Below, piece by piece: positions 62,936 through 64,000 of a DNA stretch of 64,000 bases. The position numbers and the translations under genes were made by a program. Origin of the DNA: Metaclostridioides mangenotii (lineage in GTDB: Bacteria; Bacillota; Clostridia; Peptostreptococcales; Peptostreptococcaceae); the NCBI RefSeq assembly GCF_017873185.1, contig NZ_JAGGJX010000001.1:186001-250000 (forward strand), given 5' to 3'. Every line of letters starts with the position of its first letter. Position 1 is the first letter of the stretch. The notes under the pieces were generated by a model that saw nothing but the letters and a program-made list of their open reading frames with translations, was not told where the DNA came from and did no database searches.

Positions 62936-63640
62936 ATGGATAAACCAGTATATAAAAGAGTACTTTTGAAGCTAAGTGGAGAAGCGCTAGCAGGAGATAA
63001 AGGTTTTGGTATAAATAATGATGTAGTAAATGATATAGCTGTTGCTATAAAAAATATCCAAGAAATTGGAGTAGAGGTAGCAGTAGTTGTAGGTGGTGGT
63101 AACTTCTGGAGAGGAAGAACTAGCGAAGGAATGGACAGAACAACTGCCGACTATATAGGAATGATGGCTACAGTTATGAACGCTATGGCTTTACAGGATG
63201 CTTTAGAAAACATAGAAGTTCCTACAAGAGTACAAACAGCAATAGATATGAGACAGATTGCAGAACCTTACATTAGAAGAAGAGCTGTAAGACATCTAGA
63301 AAAAGAAAGAGTTGTAATATTTGGCGCAGGTACAGGAAATCCGTACTTTACTACTGATACTACGGCAGCACTTCGTGCAGCAGAAATGGAAGCTGAAGTG
63401 ATATTATTGGCTAAAAATGTGGACGCAGTATACGACAAAGATCCTAAAATACATGATGATGCTATTAAATTTACTGAATTAACATATATGGAAGTTATAC
63501 AAAAAGAGTTAAAAGTTATGGACTCAACTGCTACATCTCTATGTATGGATAACAAAATACCAATAAAGGTATTTAAACTTACAACAGAGAATATTATAAG
63601 AGCAGTTAGCGATGAAAATATAGGAACTATTGTAAAATAA
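62936..63640 (+). CDS. pyrH: UMP kinase
   Basis: This is a 234-residue amino-acid-kinase-fold enzyme that makes UDP from UMP. Signatures are [41 protein letters not shown] and [20 protein letters not shown] precedes ATG 62936. frr follows 21 bp later, so the two are cotranscribed, probably from the TATAAT just after the tsf terminator. Confidence 0.97.
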   Translation: MDKPVYKRVLLKLSGEALAGDKGFGINNDVVNDIAVAIKNIQEIGVEVAVVVGGGNFWRGRTSEGMDRTTADYIGMMATVMNAMALQDALENIEVPTRVQTAIDMRQIAEPYIRRRAVRHLEKERVVIFGAGTGNPYFTTDTTAALRAAEMEAEVILLAKNVDAVYDKDPKIHDDAIKFTELTYMEVIQKELKVMDSTATSLCMDNKIPIKVFKLTTENIIRAVSDENIGTIVK

Positions 63641-63661
63641 TATATAGGGAGGATGAATTTT

Positions 63662-64000
63662 ATGAAACTAGAACTACATAAGCAATTAGAGACTAGAATG
63701 GAAAACACTATTGAAGCTCTAAAAGTAGAATTTACAACTATAAGAGCTGGAAGAGCAAATGCTCAAATGTTGGATAAAGTGAGAGTAGACTATTACGGAA
63801 CTCTTACTCCTGTAAATCAGATAGGAGCTATCTCTGTACCTGAGCCAAGAACTTTACTTATAAGCCCTTGGGATAAAACTGCATTGGCAGATATAGAAAA
63901 AGCTATAAGAACAGCAGATCTAGGACTTAACCCTACAAACGATGGTGAAGTGATAAGAATATCTGTACCTATGCTTACAGAAGAGAGAAGAAAAGAACTT
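63662..64000 (+). CDS. frr: Ribosome recycling factor, truncated by window end
   Basis: The first 113 of about 185 residues are present. The signatures TTIRAGRANAQMLD and VDYYGTLTPVNQI near the N-terminus, and NDGEVIRISVPMLTEERR at the end, identify the factor that splits post-termination ribosomes with EF-G. GGGAGG precedes ATG 63662. The 3' end lies outside the window. Confidence 0.95.
   Translation, partial: MKLELHKQLETRMENTIEALKVEFTTIRAGRANAQMLDKVRVDYYGTLTPVNQIGAISVPEPRTLLISPWDKTALADIEKAIRTADLGLNPTNDGEVIRISVPMLTEERRKEL

Noticed and set aside
1-64000. CRISPR array, tRNA/rRNA genes, transposases or phage genes
   Set aside because: No regularly spaced repeats, cloverleaf or rRNA-like sequence, and no recognisable transposase or integrase was found.

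Overview
The window is a low-GC (AT-rich) stretch of a strictly anaerobic clostridium. The evidence is near-exclusive AGA for arginine in most genes, strong AGGAGG-type ribosome binding sites, an AsrABC-type anaerobic sulfite reductase, a complete [FeFe]-hydrogenase maturation set, an ornithine-racemase-like enzyme, and the Firmicutes order rpsB-tsf-pyrH-frr. Peptostreptococcaceae or a relative is my guess from gene content alone. I saw no rRNA, tRNA, CRISPR array, transposase or phage module.

Region by region. 1-2900: the end of an ATP-dependent DNA ligase, a single-domain rhodanese, a lipoprotein whose start is shifted by an A8 tract, and a Crp/Fnr regulator. 3075-5946: asrABC behind a perfect TGTGA-N6-TCACA box that fits the neighbouring Crp protein. 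6142-7675: a membrane-anchored alpha/beta hydrolase and a beta-carbonic anhydrase. 7851-12677: a MarR repressor with promoter and operator, followed by a heterodimeric ABC exporter with asymmetric ATPase sites. 12678-15942: an AI-2E-type permease flanked by decayed genes, including a GyrI-like remnant and a glucosaminidase with an in-frame TAG. 15943-25901: a SWIM/SNF2 helicase, a molybdopterin oxidoreductase with its ferredoxin subunit, a LysR protein that lacks most of its DNA-binding domain, a berberine-bridge-type flavoprotein, and an NlpC/P60 hydrolase without a signal peptide.

26089-27000 is a graveyard: an AraC gene with three nonsense codons, joined to the first 17 codons of a MerR gene whose 19-bp-spacer promoter is still perfect. 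27221-32944: a Crp/Fnr protein divergent from an iron-sulfur protein, a P-type ATPase with foreign codon use, and a patatin. 33209-40623: an oligopeptide ABC system with two tandem binding proteins followed by permeases and ATPases. 40835-46764: MsrAB, an AlaX-type editing protein behind a small attenuator-like leader, a CmpB-family membrane protein, an AraC/GyrI remnant, and a class III aminotransferase followed by a 121-bp inverted repeat.

47035-50975 (minus strand) is the overlapping operon TM1266-like regulator-hydF-hydE-hydG, with an intrinsic terminator inside its leader. 51405-60919: a 53-residue protein, an EEP-family phosphatase/nuclease, a VanW protein, a membrane pseudokinase, a short MutS2 lacking the Smr domain, an ornithine/alanine racemase, a fusion of pentapeptide repeats with a K+-channel pore, and a D-Ala-D-Ala carboxypeptidase. 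61113-64000 is core: rpsB, tsf, pyrH and the start of frr.

The genes fit an amino-acid- and peptide-fermenting anaerobe: peptide uptake, amino-acid conversion, hydrogen disposal, sulfite reduction and oxidative-damage repair. No single large new system stands out. The most unusual items are regulatory: the hyd leader attenuator, the Crp-asr box, the orphan MerR promoter, the HTH-less LysR, and the long inverted repeats.
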